Positions 6,507 to 13,841 of a DNA stretch of 16,662 nt are shown one piece after another. Below the pieces are notes generated by a model. It searched no databases. It worked only from the letters and a program-made list of their open reading frames with translations, and was not told the origin of the DNA. The position numbers were made by a program, and so were the translations under genes. Each line of letters begins with the position of its first letter. The stretch's first letter is position 1. Source of the DNA: Bifidobacterium sp. (GTDB taxonomy: Bacteria > Actinomycetota > Actinomycetes > Actinomycetales > Bifidobacteriaceae); the NCBI GenBank assembly GCA_022739095.1, contig JAIJEI010000021.1, positions 1 through 16,662 on the forward strand, given 5' to 3'.

Positions 6507-8462
6507 TTATGACGCACTCCCGGCATTGAACGAGGCGATGGTTTGCATGAAGCGCTGGCCGTAGAGGTCGAGCTTGTGTCGACCGACGCCGTTGACCGCC
6601 AGAAATTGCGCGTTGGTAACCGGCTTGATGTGGGCCATGTCGCGCAAGGTCTTGTCGGAGAACACGATGTACGGCGGCTTGCCGATTTCCTGGGCGATGG
6701 TGCGTCGCAGTTCGCGTAGCTTCTGGAACAGCGATTCCTCGTCATCGTCCGGGATATACGAGCCCAGCGCATCGCCGGGAACATTGGCGGAATCGGCAGT
6801 ATCAGCCACTCCCCCGCTCCGACCGGAACCGGCCGCCACCGACTTGCGTTCCACTCGTTTGATCTCATAGTGGAAGTCGGGAGCGGCGGTTTCGGCCGCC
6901 CGCGCACCAAACATGACGATTGGCATACGCCCTTCGGCGATCGACAGGTACCCGTCCGTGGCCATCTGGGTCAACACGTCACGCACGCGAGCCTCGTTCA
7001 CATCCTTGAGCATGCCGAAGGTGGGCATCCGTTCCGGGTTCAGCCATGCCAGATCCTGTGCCCGCGAACCGCGCAGGATCTTGACGATCTTGCCGGAACC
7101 GACGCGCTGCCCCACGTCATGCACGCAACGGCTGATCGCCTGCGCCACGCGGGTCACGTCGATGGTCTCGAACGTGCTTTCGCAGTTCGAGCAGGCACCG
7201 CATTTGCCGGACTGCGAAGAGTCCGCCGCAATGTCTTCGCCCGCCGCGGAACCAGCATTCGGCGACAACTCCTGACCGAAATACCGGGTCATATACCGGT
7301 GCAGGCAGTCGGTGGTGCGGCAGTAGCCGACCATACCGTCCAGCAGCCGGCGCTTGGACTGGCGCACGATCTCCTGCTCTTCGGGAGTCAATCGCTCGTT
7401 CTCATAATCGTTATCCAGCAACCGACGCCGGGTGACGATGTCTGACTCATTCCACAGCAGCGTGCATCGGCTGGGCTCGCCGTCACGGCCCGCGCGGCCG
7501 GCCTCCTGATAGTAGGCCTCAATGGATTCGGGCAGATTGTGGTGGATGACGTAACGCACGTTGGACTTATCGATGCCCATGCCGAAGGCGTTGGTGGCCA
7601 CGACCACCGGCACCTTGTCGGTGATGAAGTCGCGCTGGGCCGCCTCACGCGCGTCCGGCGACATGCCTCCATGGTAGGCGACGGCCGGATGCCCCATCTG
7701 GTTCAGCGTGTCGGCGAGCGCTTCGGTGGTCTTGCGGGTGGCGCAGTAGACGATGCCGGATTCGTCCGGATGGTCGGCCACATACCGTGCCACCCATGCG
7801 GCCTTGTATTTGGTTTCCAGTTTGACCACATCAAAATACAGGTTCGGCCGGTCGAATCCGGTGACGGTGACGGCCGGATTCCGCAATCCCAGCAGTCCCA
7901 CGATATCCCGGCGCACCCGTTCGGTGGCGGTGGCGGTGAACGCACCCACCGGCGGACGCTGCGGCAGCCTGGCGATGAAATCGCCGATACCCAAGTACGA
8001 CGAGCGGAAGTCCTGACCCCACTGGGAGACGCAGTGGGCTTCGTCCACGGCGATCAGCGAGATCGGCGTACTGGCGGCAAAGTCGCGGAATCGTCCGGTC
8101 TCCAAGCGTTCCGGGGCCACGTACAGCAGTTTGATCTGCCCGGCGGCGGCTTGGGCGAACACCATCGCCTGTTCGTCGGGAGTTTGAGTGGTGTTGATAA
8201 ACGCGGCCGGCAGACCGAGGTCGTTCAGCGCATCGACCTGGTCGCGCATCAGGGAAATCAAGGGAGATACGACCAGAGTCACACCCGGGCCGAGCGCGGC
8301 GGGAATCTGGTAGCACACGGACTTGCCTGCGCCGGTGGGCATCACGCCCAAGACATCGCGTCCGGCAAGCAAGGCCTCGACAATTCCTTGCTGTCCGGGC
8401 CTAAACGAGTCATAGCCGAAGTATCGTGTGAGCGCCTCCAGCGCCGCCTGATGTGCTGTCAT
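6507..8462 (-). CDS. recQ: ATP-dependent DNA helicase RecQ
   Basis: 3'-5' DNA helicase for recombination and replication-fork repair. The 651 residues show the full RecQ layout. Helicase core: Walker A PTGAGKS at 42-48, then DEAHCVSQWGQDFR from 140 with the RecQ aromatic-rich loop, FTATAT, and in lobe 2 VATNAFGMGIDKSNVRYVIH and YYQEAGRAGRDG. The zinc region begins with GYCRTTDCLHRYM and ends with CGACSNC. A winged-helix RQC part follows, and a C-terminal HRDC domain contains TLRDMAHIKPVTNAQFLAVN and GVGRHKLDLYG. The ATG at 8462 has only a weak ribosome site. It is divergent from the L,D-transpeptidase and precedes luxS. Confidence 0.97.
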   Translation of the reverse strand: MTAHQAALEALTRYFGYDSFRPGQQGIVEALLAGRDVLGVMPTGAGKSVCYQIPAALGPGVTLVVSPLISLMRDQVDALNDLGLPAAFINTTQTPDEQAMVFAQAAAGQIKLLYVAPERLETGRFRDFAASTPISLIAVDEAHCVSQWGQDFRSSYLGIGDFIARLPQRPPVGAFTATATERVRRDIVGLLGLRNPAVTVTGFDRPNLYFDVVKLETKYKAAWVARYVADHPDESGIVYCATRKTTEALADTLNQMGHPAVAYHGGMSPDAREAAQRDFITDKVPVVVATNAFGMGIDKSNVRYVIHHNLPESIEAYYQEAGRAGRDGEPSRCTLLWNESDIVTRRRLLDNDYENERLTPEEQEIVRQSKRRLLDGMVGYCRTTDCLHRYMTRYFGQELSPNAGSAAGEDIAADSSQSGKCGACSNCESTFETIDVTRVAQAISRCVHDVGQRVGSGKIVKILRGSRAQDLAWLNPERMPTFGMLKDVNEARVRDVLTQMATDGYLSIAEGRMPIVMFGARAAETAAPDFHYEIKRVERKSVAAGSGRSGGVADTADSANVPGDALGSYIPDDDEESLFQKLRELRRTIAQEIGKPPYIVFSDKTLRDMAHIKPVTNAQFLAVNGVGRHKLDLYGQRFMQTIASFNAGSAS

Positions 8463-8541
8463 AAACGACCAGTGTAGGCCGACCGCGGCTGGATTTCATC
8501 GTATAGCGGAATACCTCGTAACGATGTACGTAGCCCTTCCG

Positions 8542-8592
8542 TATTATTATGCGTCAAGGAACGTTATTCCCGGCATATCGCACGATATGCCG
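8542..8592 (+). promoter_or_regulatory. Probable promoter and perfect palindrome before the L,D-transpeptidase
   Basis: TATTAT (8542-8547) is a good -10 candidate; TAACGA 17 bases before it is a poor -35. Downstream, CGGCATATCG (8571-8580), CA and CGATATGCCG (8583-8592) form a perfect inverted repeat with 10-base arms. It would sit in the 5' untranslated region if that -10 is used, 28 bases before the chosen start. Symmetry of this length suggests an operator for a dimeric repressor, but an RNA hairpin is equally possible. Confidence 0.45.
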
Positions 8593-8620
8593 CTTTGAGA
8601 GAACTAAGACGGGGCATTGT

Positions 8621-10345
8621 ATGGCCAACGACACATTTTCCTTCTCCTCTCCTGACGATCAGGAGACGGCGGTGCTGCAGCCTGTGGCCGCCGATGGGCT
8701 GTTCGCAACCGCGGCTTCAGGTACCGCCACACCACAGCAAAGTGACAATGGCACCAATAACCATGCCGACAATACAGCCTATGTGGGTGAACATGTTATG
8801 GCATCCACCACCGCTAAATCACATGGCAAGGCCGCACGAATCGCCATCATAACCATATTTGCAGTGTTGCTTGCCGCATTAATAGCCTATTTCTTCGTCG
8901 GACGTTGGTACTTCCAAGACAAGGCTGCGCCCGGTGTTCATTTGGGCAATGTCTCTGTCATGGGCCAGACCCGCGAAGAACTTGCGCATACTGTGAAGCA
9001 GCGGCTGAATAACACCACGGTGACGTTCACCGCCGAAGGCAACAGCGTCAAAGCCTCGCTGAAGGACCTTGGTGTCACCGTCGACACGGATAAAACCGTA
9101 GATGCGCTGTTGAACGCGAAGACCGGCGACGTGGCCAAGCTCAATATTTTCGATCAGCCGCATATCGCTCTGACCGCCACCACGGACGAAGAGACTGCCG
9201 AACAATTCGTCACCGCCGGCCTGGTCGATGAGGCCGACCGAGCGCAGCTTTCCACCGTTGTCTACAACAAGAGCACCAAGCAGTTCGATTACACCGCGGG
9301 TCAGGATGGCAAGGGCCCGGATATCAATGTTGTCAATGCTGCAGTCAAGGAGGCCGTCGCGACCCCGGGCGAAAATGCGACGGTGCCGGTCAAGCTACAG
9401 ACTGCAAAGAATCCGATTGATGACGCGAGCGCACAGCAAACACAGTTTGATGCCAATGCCAAGCTTGGCCTCAAACTGACCGTGGACAATGGCGTGAACA
9501 AGAGCGTCACCATCCCGGCCGATACCATTGCCTCATTCCTCAAGCCCACGGTGAATAAGGCGGACGGCACCATGAGTCTGGTAGTCGACCGCGATGCCAT
9601 CACCAAGTACGTCACCAGTGACAGCGTAACCAAAGAACTGACTGTTCCCAAGGTGACACGCGAGGTCTACATCACGCCGAAAGACGAAGGCGGCGTGAAA
9701 ATTGGTGCCGATAAGACACTCGGCGTGGATGGTATTGAAGTGACTGGTGCCGGGGACGCCCCCGAACGTCTGGCCACTGCCATCGAGCAGAACCGGTCCA
9801 CTGATTCCACTGTGGCTGTGAAAGACAGCCCATATGATGTCAAGCAGGTCGAGGTGCCTCATAACTTCGATACGGCAAATGGCGATAAGTGGGTTCATGT
9901 TGATCTGACGAACCAGACTGCCACTGCATATCAGGGCACCACGGTGGTCAAGACGTTCAACATCGCTTCTGGCAAGCCCACCGCCGATGGTTCCATGCTG
10001 TCCGATACCGGCACGTTCTACGTGTATCTCAAGTACGAATCGCAGACCATGGTTGGCGAAGGCTACAACCAGCCTGGCACGCCGTGGGTTTCCTACTATA
10101 ACGGCGGCGAGGCTCTGCACGGTGTTCCTGCATACATGTGGGGCGAGCACCCCATCTATGTGCAGCAGGGTATTCCTGGCTCGCACGGCTGCATCAACAT
10201 GCAGGTGGCCGACGCCAAGTGGATGTACGACTTTGCCACCATCGGCACTCGTGTGGTCGTTGATGGCACCACACCGACTTCCGGTCAGGCGTTGCGCCCG
10301 GCTGGTGCGGATGCCACTGGATGGCAGGGCGGCAACGCCAGCTGA
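8621..10345 (+). CDS. Membrane-anchored L,D-transpeptidase (YkuD domain)
   Basis: Cell-wall enzyme expected to form 3-3 peptidoglycan cross-links or attach other groups to the wall. The 574-residue form has a cytoplasmic N-terminal stretch of about 70 residues rich in Ser, Thr, Asp and Gln, one membrane segment at about 74-95 (IAIITIFAVLLAALIAYFF), and then a long extracytoplasmic region with a PG_binding_4-like repeat (GVHLGNVSVMGQTREEL). The C-terminal YkuD domain runs from about KWVHVDLTNQ to VVVDG and has the catalytic H...SHGCINM motif, with C524 as nucleophile. I chose the ATG at 8621 because the upstream ATG at 8549 overlaps the likely promoter, but neither has a clear ribosome site. 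The gene is monocistronic, with a strong terminator. Confidence 0.92.
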   Translation: MANDTFSFSSPDDQETAVLQPVAADGLFATAASGTATPQQSDNGTNNHADNTAYVGEHVMASTTAKSHGKAARIAIITIFAVLLAALIAYFFVGRWYFQDKAAPGVHLGNVSVMGQTREELAHTVKQRLNNTTVTFTAEGNSVKASLKDLGVTVDTDKTVDALLNAKTGDVAKLNIFDQPHIALTATTDEETAEQFVTAGLVDEADRAQLSTVVYNKSTKQFDYTAGQDGKGPDINVVNAAVKEAVATPGENATVPVKLQTAKNPIDDASAQQTQFDANAKLGLKLTVDNGVNKSVTIPADTIASFLKPTVNKADGTMSLVVDRDAITKYVTSDSVTKELTVPKVTREVYITPKDEGGVKIGADKTLGVDGIEVTGAGDAPERLATAIEQNRSTDSTVAVKDSPYDVKQVEVPHNFDTANGDKWVHVDLTNQTATAYQGTTVVKTFNIASGKPTADGSMLSDTGTFYVYLKYESQTMVGEGYNQPGTPWVSYYNGGEALHGVPAYMWGEHPIYVQQGIPGSHGCINMQVADAKWMYDFATIGTRVVVDGTTPTSGQALRPAGADATGWQGGNAS

Positions 10346-10373
10346 TTCAATCACCATTGATTGATCGATAATG

Positions 10374-10408
10374 AAAAATTCCCGACCCTTGTGGGCCGGG
10401 AATTTTTT
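10374..10408. terminator. Bidirectional terminator between the L,D-transpeptidase and metB
   Basis: AAAAATTCCCG-CCC, a TTGT loop and GGG-CGGGAATTTTTT form a long stem with a single mismatched A/C position and a run of six T. The minus strand also ends in a T run, so it can stop both converging units. Confidence 0.9.
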
Positions 10409-10445
10409 GTAGGTACCAATCGATAACGAGTCCGCCGATAAGCGT

Positions 10446-10471
10446 GGTGGCACCGTCAATACGGTGCCACC
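10446..10471. repeat. Perfect hairpin downstream of metB
   Basis: GGTGGCACCGT (10446-10456), a CAAT loop and ACGGTGCCACC (10461-10471) form an 11-base perfect stem. A smaller ACCGT/ACGGT hairpin follows at 10474-10487, abutting the metB stop. There is no T run on either strand, so this is not a standard terminator; it may be a dispersed element or an mRNA 3'-end stabiliser. Confidence 0.5.
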
Positions 10472-10487
10472 AGTACCGTCAGTACGG

Positions 10488-11672
10488 TCAGATGCGTTCC
10501 AACGCCTGCTTGAGATCGGCGATAAGGTCGTCGGCGTTCTCGATGCCGACCGAAATACGCACCAGGTTGGCGGGCACCTGCAGGGTGGTGCCGGCCACGG
10601 AGGCGTGGGTCATGGCGGCGGGCACCTCGATGAGGCTTTCCACACCGCCGAGCGATTCGGCCAGCGTAAAGATCTGAGTGTGGTCCACGAAGTGCTTGGC
10701 CGCCTCGGCGCCGGCCGTGAGCTGCACGGAGACGATGCCGCCGAAACCGCCGTGCATCTGGCGGGCGGCGATTTCATGGCCCGGATGGGACTCGAGGCCC
10801 GGGTACCAGACGCGCTCAATCACATCAGAGGGCTGGGATTCGAGCCATTCGGCCACCTTCAGGGCGTTGGCGCTGTGGCGCTTGACGCGCAGATCCAGGG
10901 TCTTCAGGCCGCGGGTGTCCAGCCAGGAGTCGAACGGGGAGGGCACTGCGCCGGCGGCGTTCTGCAGGAAGGCGACCTTCTCGCGGGTCTCCTCGTCGTT
11001 GACCACCACGGCACCGCCGACCACGTCGGAGTGGCCGCCGATGTACTTGGTGGTGGAGTAGACCACCACATCGGCGCCATCGGCCAGCGGGTACTGAAGG
11101 GCGGGCGAGGCGAAGGTGTTGTCGACCGCGACCTTGGTGCCGTACTTGTGGGCCACTTCGGCGGTGGCCGCGATGTCGGTGATGTTGAGCAGCGGGTTGG
11201 ACGGGGTCTCGACCCACACATACTGGTAGTGCTTGGAAGCCAATGCGGTTTCCACGGCTTTCAGATCGGTGATGTCCACCACGTCGAGGCCCACGCCCCA
11301 CGGCACGAACACCTTGGAGAGCAGGCGGTAGGTGCCGCCGTACACATCGTTGCCGAGCAGGATGTTGTCGCCGGGCTTGATGGTGGAGCGCAGCAGCACG
11401 TCGATGGCGGCGAGGCCCGAGGAGAAGCTCAGCGCGTACTTGCCGCCTTCCACGGCGGCGAGCTGCTCGTCGAAGCTGGTGCGAGTGGGGTTGATGGAGC
11501 GGGAGTAGTCGTGGCCTCCCCTGAGGCCCAACACGCCATCCTGCTTGAAAGTGGAGGTGGCGAAGATCGGCGTGACGACCGCACCGGTGGTCGGGTCGGG
11601 CTCCTGGCCGGCGTGGATGGCGCGAGTGGCGATGTCGGTGTTGGCGAACTTGGCGTTGTATTCAGCGGACAT
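10488..11672 (-). CDS. metB: Cystathionine gamma-synthase / gamma-lyase (Cys/Met metabolism PLP enzyme)
   Basis: Cytoplasmic PLP enzyme of 394 residues, the usual family size. Signatures in order: YSRSINPTRTSFDEQLA near 56-72, the PLP-phosphate loop ALSFSSGLAAID, VWVETPSNPLL, VAVDNTFASP at 181-190, and YSTTKYIGGHSDVVGG with K209 as the Schiff-base lysine. C-terminal AESLGGVESLIEVPA is also conserved. Sequence alone does not separate gamma-synthase (cystathionine from an activated homoserine plus cysteine) from gamma-lyase (cysteine from cystathionine). Sitting 91 bases after a CBS-like gene favours a reverse transsulfuration role. The ATG at 11672 follows AAAGGA with a slightly long spacer of about 11 bases. 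Confidence 0.93.
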   Translation of the reverse strand: MSAEYNAKFANTDIATRAIHAGQEPDPTTGAVVTPIFATSTFKQDGVLGLRGGHDYSRSINPTRTSFDEQLAAVEGGKYALSFSSGLAAIDVLLRSTIKPGDNILLGNDVYGGTYRLLSKVFVPWGVGLDVVDITDLKAVETALASKHYQYVWVETPSNPLLNITDIAATAEVAHKYGTKVAVDNTFASPALQYPLADGADVVVYSTTKYIGGHSDVVGGAVVVNDEETREKVAFLQNAAGAVPSPFDSWLDTRGLKTLDLRVKRHSANALKVAEWLESQPSDVIERVWYPGLESHPGHEIAARQMHGGFGGIVSVQLTAGAEAAKHFVDHTQIFTLAESLGGVESLIEVPAAMTHASVAGTTLQVPANLVRISVGIENADDLIADLKQALERI

Positions 11673-11763
11673 GATATTGGGTTCCTTTCGGGATTGTTCC
11701 GTATTCGAAGGTAAAACAGGTGCGGTTGGCTAGTGCGGATATTGGTATTGATTCTTTTGATAG

Positions 11764-12831
11764 CTAGTTATGGAGTCCGTCCCCAGCTCCCTCATCAGAG
11801 GGAGCTCCGTCAAAGTACTGCTCGGCGAGGGAGGGCTTGCTGGTGCGCTCCACAATATCGCCGTAGCCGTTGGCACGCATCCAGTCGTCGTTGAAGATCT
11901 TCTCCAGATAGCTGCGGCCGGAATCAGGAGCGAGCACCACCACGAGCTGGTTCTCATCCAAATCATCGGCAAGCGCGTATTTGATGGCGCTGGCCACGGC
12001 CATGCCGGACGAGCCGCCGACCAGCAACGCCTCCTCGCCGGCCAGACGGCGGGTCATTTCAAAGGCTTCGGCGTCGGACACGCGCACGATGTCGTCGGTG
12101 ATGTTCCGGTCGAAGGCCTTGGGGTAGAAGTCCTCCCCCACGCCCTCGATGTCGTACTGGTGGACCTCGTCGCGTGAGGAAGCGGAGTAAATGGAGCCTT
12201 CCGGGTCGGAGCCGATGACTTTGACCGCGCCGTTGGAGGCTTCCTTGAGGTACTTGCCGGTGCCGGAGATGGTGCCGCCGGTGCCGATGCCGGCCACGAA
12301 GTGCGTGACCTTGTGGTCTGTGGCCTCCCAGATCTCGGGCCCGGTGGTGTAGTAGTGGCTCAGCGGGCCGTTCGGATTGTCGTACTGGTTCGGGCGGAAG
12401 CCGCCGGGAATCATATTGGCCAGTCGTTCGGCGACCTGGTAGTAGGAGCGCAGGTCGTCCGGGCCGGCGTCGGTTGGCGTGACGATGACTTCGGCACCGT
12501 AGGCGCGCAGCACCGCGCGCTTGGATTCGGAGACCTTGTCCGGCAGAGTGAAAATCGTGCGGTAGCCGCGCTGCTGGGCGACCAGGGCCAGGCCGACGCC
12601 GGTGTTGCCGGAGGTGGGTTCGACGATCACGCCGCCGGGCTTCAGTTGGCCGGACTTTTCGGCGGCGTCGATGATGCGCTCGGCGATGCGGTCCTTGGAG
12701 GATCCGCCTGGGTTGAAGTATTCGACTTTGACGGCGATGGTGGCTTTGACGCCGGCCGCTTGCGGGATGTGGTTGAGTTTGACGAGTGGGGTGTTGCCGA
12801 TGAGTTCCGCGAGGCTGTTGTGGATGGTCAT
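11764..12831 (-). CDS. Cystathionine beta-synthase-like / cysteine synthase family PLP enzyme
   Basis: Fold type II PLP enzyme, 355 residues. FNPGGSSKDRIAERII has K46 as the Schiff-base lysine. PTSGNTGVGLALVAQQ binds the substrate carboxylate, and GIGTGGTISGTGKYL holds the PLP phosphate. GSDPEGSIYS is closer to the DPEGS of cystathionine beta-synthases than to the usual CysK pattern, so homocysteine plus serine to cystathionine is the likelier reaction. The C-terminal regulatory CBS domain pair of eukaryotic enzymes is absent, as is common in bacteria. The ATG at 12831 follows GAAGGA by 6 bases. It leads a two-gene unit with metB. The last residues (DGAPSDEGAGDGLHN) overlap a palindrome and look like an added tail. 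Confidence 0.88.
   Translation of the reverse strand: MTIHNSLAELIGNTPLVKLNHIPQAAGVKATIAVKVEYFNPGGSSKDRIAERIIDAAEKSGQLKPGGVIVEPTSGNTGVGLALVAQQRGYRTIFTLPDKVSESKRAVLRAYGAEVIVTPTDAGPDDLRSYYQVAERLANMIPGGFRPNQYDNPNGPLSHYYTTGPEIWEATDHKVTHFVAGIGTGGTISGTGKYLKEASNGAVKVIGSDPEGSIYSASSRDEVHQYDIEGVGEDFYPKAFDRNITDDIVRVSDAEAFEMTRRLAGEEALLVGGSSGMAVASAIKYALADDLDENQLVVVLAPDSGRSYLEKIFNDDWMRANGYGDIVERTSKPSLAEQYFDGAPSDEGAGDGLHN
11785..11806. repeat. Palindrome inside the 3' end of the CBS-like gene
   Basis: AGCTCCCTC (11785-11793), ATCA and GAGGGAGCT (11798-11806) form a perfect 9-base stem within the last 15 codons. It resembles the CAGCTCCCG...CGGGAGC palindrome at 5853-5870, and both follow a CCCC run. This suggests a related intergenic element that has become part of the coding sequence. 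Confidence 0.5.
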
Positions 12832-13382
12832 GTGAAGTCCTTCGTTGCTGGGGTTGTGGGGGTTTTGCTACGTTGCGTTCGTGAACCGACGTTCCCAGAC
12901 GAATGGACTGTGGCTTTGGTTTGAAATCGAGTATTCCCGCTCACTGTACGGTGAAGCCGAAAAGTGAATCGGTTTTTCATGTTAGCCCACAGCTCGCGCG
13001 TTACACGGTTACGCTTGTGCCATCGACTTCGTGAAAATTCATGCGACAGATTTGCCGCGATTCGAATGCTCTATCTCAAGTTATGCGTCACTGACCGCTC
13101 GCCCAGAGGCGTCGGTTAGCGACAACAACATGAGATGATCTGCATGCCTCACACCATAGCACAACCCGCGACAAGCGCGTGGCGGCATTTCACCACCGGC
13201 TCTGACACCACACCTACCAAATGAATGACAAATCGACCTAATGAACGACAAACAAGGTGTCTGAAAGCGCCGAATCACCTCGACATGATGGGACTGCGTC
13301 GTCAATACCGCACAATGCGGGACACAATACAACAGTTCGGGCCATAAACAACGATGAGGGCCGGCACAAGCCGGCCCTCATT
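12832..13382. other. Long gene-free stretch with a tandem operator-like repeat
   Basis: No convincing gene is seen on either strand. It must hold the promoter of the leftward CBS-like gene, but I found no clear -35/-10 pair. AATGAATGACAAA (13220-13232) and AATGAACGACAAA (13240-13252) are 13-base direct repeats with one difference, spaced exactly 20 bases, about 390 bases before the CBS-like start. An 83-residue open frame at 13081-13332 (minus) has no recognisable features. Confidence 0.4.
13354..13381 (-). terminator. Hairpin terminator of the purine salvage unit
   Basis: ATGAGGGCCGGC (13354-13365), a 4-base loop and GCCGGCCCTCAT (13370-13381) form a perfect 12-base GC-rich stem, one base after the stop of the guanine deaminase remnant. 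The T run after it on the minus strand is interrupted (CGTTGTTT). Confidence 0.75.
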
Positions 13383-13837
13383 TCACTTCGCCATGACCTG
13401 ACGGCCCTGCACCCACACTGCGCAGATGTTCTCGGGTACGGCAAGATTGAGGATCTTCTGGAAGATGTCGGCGGATGGCTCCTGCTCACCGAAGATGGGC
13501 AGCCGTACGCCGTCCCGGCGCGTATCGACCACTTGGGCATCCCAGGCGTATCCGGCTTCCAATCGCCCGATGGGCAGTCCCAGCGATTCGCCGCCGCCCG
13601 CAGTGGCCAGATAGAAGGCGTTGTTCAACGTCAGCGCGCTGCCGGCAACACCACGACCACCGGCAACGACCTCACGGTTGACCGTGGCGTAGTAGGACAC
13701 AGTTGTGGTGCCGGACTCACCAGATCCCCGATGATGCCCTGGTCATCAATCAGGAACAGGGCGTTGTGGAAAAACGCGACCTCGTCGCACGTGCGCGCGG
13801 TGAAGCTGGATCCTTCAATGGCCAGGGACAGCGTCAT
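13383..13837 (-). pseudogene. guaD: Guanine deaminase remnant with a large internal deletion
   Basis: Guanine deaminase converts guanine to xanthine and normally has about 430-450 residues with an amidohydrolase barrel. Here the N terminus survives as MTLSLAIEGSSFTARTCDEV and AFFHNALFLIDDQGIIGDLV from the ATG at 13837. The C terminus survives in a different frame as GSALTLNNAFYLATAGGGES, LGLPIGRLEAGYAWDAQVVD and so on to GRQVMAK at 13383. The join lies near 13700-13730. Everything carrying the metal ligands and catalytic glutamate is missing, about 270-300 residues, so it cannot be active. AGGA inside the end of the transporter gene precedes the start, which lies 4 bases after the transporter stop, showing it was once co-translated. 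Confidence 0.75.
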
Positions 13838-13841
13838 GGCA

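Noticed and set aside
10464..11714. A 416-codon open frame on the plus strand opposite metB
   Set aside because: Antisense shadow of metB with Gly/His/Val-rich low-complexity translation.
13050..13080. tRNA gene suggested by a GATTCGAATGC string
   Set aside because: No acceptor stem or anticodon arm can be built around it on either strand.
13220..13252. CRISPR array
   Set aside because: Only two 13-base repeats with a 7-base gap; no spacers or cas genes.
13081..13332. An 83-residue open frame on the minus strand in the long intergenic stretch
   Set aside because: No ribosome site, no recognisable family, and irregular composition.
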